From contig JANXVU010000005.1 in the NCBI GenBank assembly GCA_025351485.1, positions 1 to 64,000 on the forward strand: a DNA stretch of 64,000 nucleotides, written 5' to 3'. This document shows positions 62,362 to 64,000 of this stretch, in pieces. Position 1 is the first letter of the stretch. Each line of letters starts with the position of its first letter. The notes under the pieces are model-generated. The model ran no database searches, was not told the origin of the DNA, and was given only the letters and a program-made list of their open reading frames with translations. The translations under genes and the position numbers were made by a program. The stretch comes from Candidatus Eiseniibacteriota bacterium. GTDB lineage: Bacteria > Eisenbacteria > RBG-16-71-46 > JACRLI01.

Positions 62362-63492
62362 TCAGGCGGCGTGCCGGGCCCATTCCTTTCGAAACGCGGT
62401 GAACGCCGCCCACCGGCGCCGGCCGGTAAGAAGCAGGATCAATTCAATGCCGGCCCATCCCAGGTAGACGAACATCACCGGCACGTGAGTGTTGGGGAAC
62501 ACGAACTGTACCAGCCATAGGACGAACAGCCCCAGCGCCTCGTGCCAGCGGAATTCCATGTTCAGGAGAAAAAAGAACCCCAGCACCGACTGCGCCAGGG
62601 TGAGCGCCAGCTCCAGCTTCTGGGGCGCGTCGAAGACCACCGCGGTGGGCTTGCCGCACGAGATGGAATAGACGATCGGCACCAGGGCCGCCAGCACCGT
62701 CCACTCGTTGATGTTGGACGAGACCATGTTCATCATGGCCATGGGAGCCTTGGTCACCTTGCGGGCCCACGCGAACGCGCTCACCTTTTCCGGGAACTCG
62801 GAGAGCAGCGGGGATACCCACTGCACGAACACGAACGTCGGCACTCCCAGCGTCACCGAGAGGCTCATCATGCTGCCCACGAACGGCTCGGCGGTGCCCA
62901 GGAGCAGCGCCCCTCCGGCCGCGAACACCGCGATGGCCGCCACCGCCCGCGCGGCGCCCTTGCGGGACAGGATCCAGCGCGAGACCCGCGGCATGTCCTC
63001 GACCTCCTCGTGCTCCTTCGAAGGGATCCGGCTCACCAGCCAGAAATAGAAGGCGTAGATCGCGAGCAGTGCAGCGGCGTCCCACACGGTGAGGGAGCCC
63101 TTCAGGATGATCCACAGGAAGTAGGCCATGGGCGGAAGCAGCGACAGCACCTCCACCGAGTGCTCCGTTTCCAGCACGATGCGGGTGTCCAGGAATGTGT
63201 TCTCCTTGCGCCCCAGGTGGAGCGCCCGCACGGCGAACACCATCGGCCAGCCCAGGCCCACCAGCAGCCGGATCGCGCCGGTGAAGTTGGCGGTCATCAG
63301 GGACACGTCGCGGTGCCAGGCGATCACTCCCTCCACCGCGAATTCGGGCATGGTCTGGAGCCACGCGAGCAGCGCCAGCGCGAGCCCCTGCGAGATCAGG
63401 AACTGCGAGGCCTCCGCGGCCCACGCAAGCAGGAACGCGGCCAGCAGGACTGCCGGGAACGTCCACAGCGCGGCGACGGCCGGGACGTCCAT
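62362..63492 (-). CDS. Sodium/calcium exchanger-like integral membrane protein
   Basis: Ten or so hydrophobic segments; alpha-repeat-like LLAWLQTMPEFAVEGVIAWHRDVSLMTANFTGAIRLLVGLGWPMVF and SSNINEWTVLAALVPIVYSIS. Start MDVPAVAALW chosen over the long ORF start. Confidence 0.75.
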   Translation of the reverse strand: MDVPAVAALWTFPAVLLAAFLLAWAAEASQFLISQGLALALLAWLQTMPEFAVEGVIAWHRDVSLMTANFTGAIRLLVGLGWPMVFAVRALHLGRKENTFLDTRIVLETEHSVEVLSLLPPMAYFLWIILKGSLTVWDAAALLAIYAFYFWLVSRIPSKEHEEVEDMPRVSRWILSRKGAARAVAAIAVFAAGGALLLGTAEPFVGSMMSLSVTLGVPTFVFVQWVSPLLSEFPEKVSAFAWARKVTKAPMAMMNMVSSNINEWTVLAALVPIVYSISCGKPTAVVFDAPQKLELALTLAQSVLGFFFLLNMEFRWHEALGLFVLWLVQFVFPNTHVPVMFVYLGWAGIELILLLTGRRRWAAFTAFRKEWARHAA

Positions 63493-63759
63493 ATGGATAG
63501 GAGAAGCCAGTGGGCCTCCGTGCAGGATTGGGGTCGGGAGTGGTGAAGGGCATGAGCCCGGGTCCGGCGCGCGGCGGCCGTCTCTTTTGCGCGCTGCCGC
63601 CGGGATTCTCCGCGACCGGGGGCGGTGCGTCAAGGAACTCCCGGGCATCTTTCTGCGGATAGTGGCGGGGCATCTCGGGCAGCATATCCCATGCCGGGGG
63701 CTGGGGGGGACGAGCATCCTGCATTGACCCTCCGGGGGCCGGTGCCGATAATGGCCGCG

Positions 63760-64000
63760 TGAGCCCATCCCGTCTTCTCCTCGTGGTCGGCGGCACCCCT
63801 GCGAGCCGCAGCGCGCGCGTTTCGGGACTGGTGCAGTCCCGCCTGCGCCGCGGCGAAACTGTCCGTGAATTGTCTCCGGATGCCGCGTTTCCCTCTTTTG
63901 ACCCGATCGGCACCTACTTCATCGACGCCCTTGACGGCTGGCCGGATGCAGCTTTTCAGGGACTCGAAGCTGCGCCCGGCGCCGGCGCCGGCGCCCGCTG
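63760..64000 (+). CDS. Unidentified protein, 5' part only (truncated by window end); GTG start
   Basis: VSPSRLLLVVGGTPASRSARVSGLVQSRLRRGETVRELSPDAAFPSFDPIGTYFIDALDGWP... open to the window edge. Confidence 0.4.

Noticed and set aside
1-64000. CRISPR arrays, rRNA genes, prophage structural genes, classical defence systems
   Set aside because: Looked for repeat-spacer periodicity and recognisable proteins by eye; none seen.
63960-64000. GGCGCC tandem at the window end
   Set aside because: Short simple repeat inside a truncated reading frame; cannot be judged at the edge.

Overview
High-GC (roughly two-thirds G+C, estimated by eye) bacterial chromosome window, about 90% coding. The gene style suggests an uncultured Eisenbacteria/FCB-like lineage: secreted proteins with FlgD/T9SS-like C-termini, a futalosine menaquinone pathway and many kinases. 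That placement is inference only. Main blocks: (1) an IS5-type transposase right end, then tRNA-Gln and tRNA-Glu. (2) A Ser/Thr kinase, a MEMO-family protein, and a ubiA-dinB-ubiX-ubiD operon. (3) A very large secreted HExxH protein. (4) mqnE-mqnA-mqnC plus a subtilase, a PEP-CTERM protein and mqnD. (5) A chemosensory cluster (cheW, cheA, HDOD, cheB, receiver-receiver-STAS-like) running into an MprF-like gene, a histidine kinase, a sigma-54 activator and a small Lys/His-rich exported protein, then an MCP. (6) Secreted and regulatory genes. (7) A run of overlapping housekeeping genes (nrnA, AP endonuclease, FAD oxidoreductase, MBL, gamma-CA, dcd, MBL, nuoI). (8) A compact iron-uptake operon: an FTR1-DUF2318-YHS fusion, two FtsX-like permeases, and an ABC ATPase fused to a DtxR-like domain. 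(9) A low-GC intergenic island with a candidate promoter-sRNA-terminator unit. (10) An amidohydrolase, sigma/anti-sigma pair, uppP, murJ, DedA and a Ca2+/cation antiporter-like gene. The strongest candidate for an undescribed system is the FTR1/ABC-DtxR operon (50829-55663), followed by the MprF-like/TCS/sigma-54/cationic-peptide module (28031-33362).
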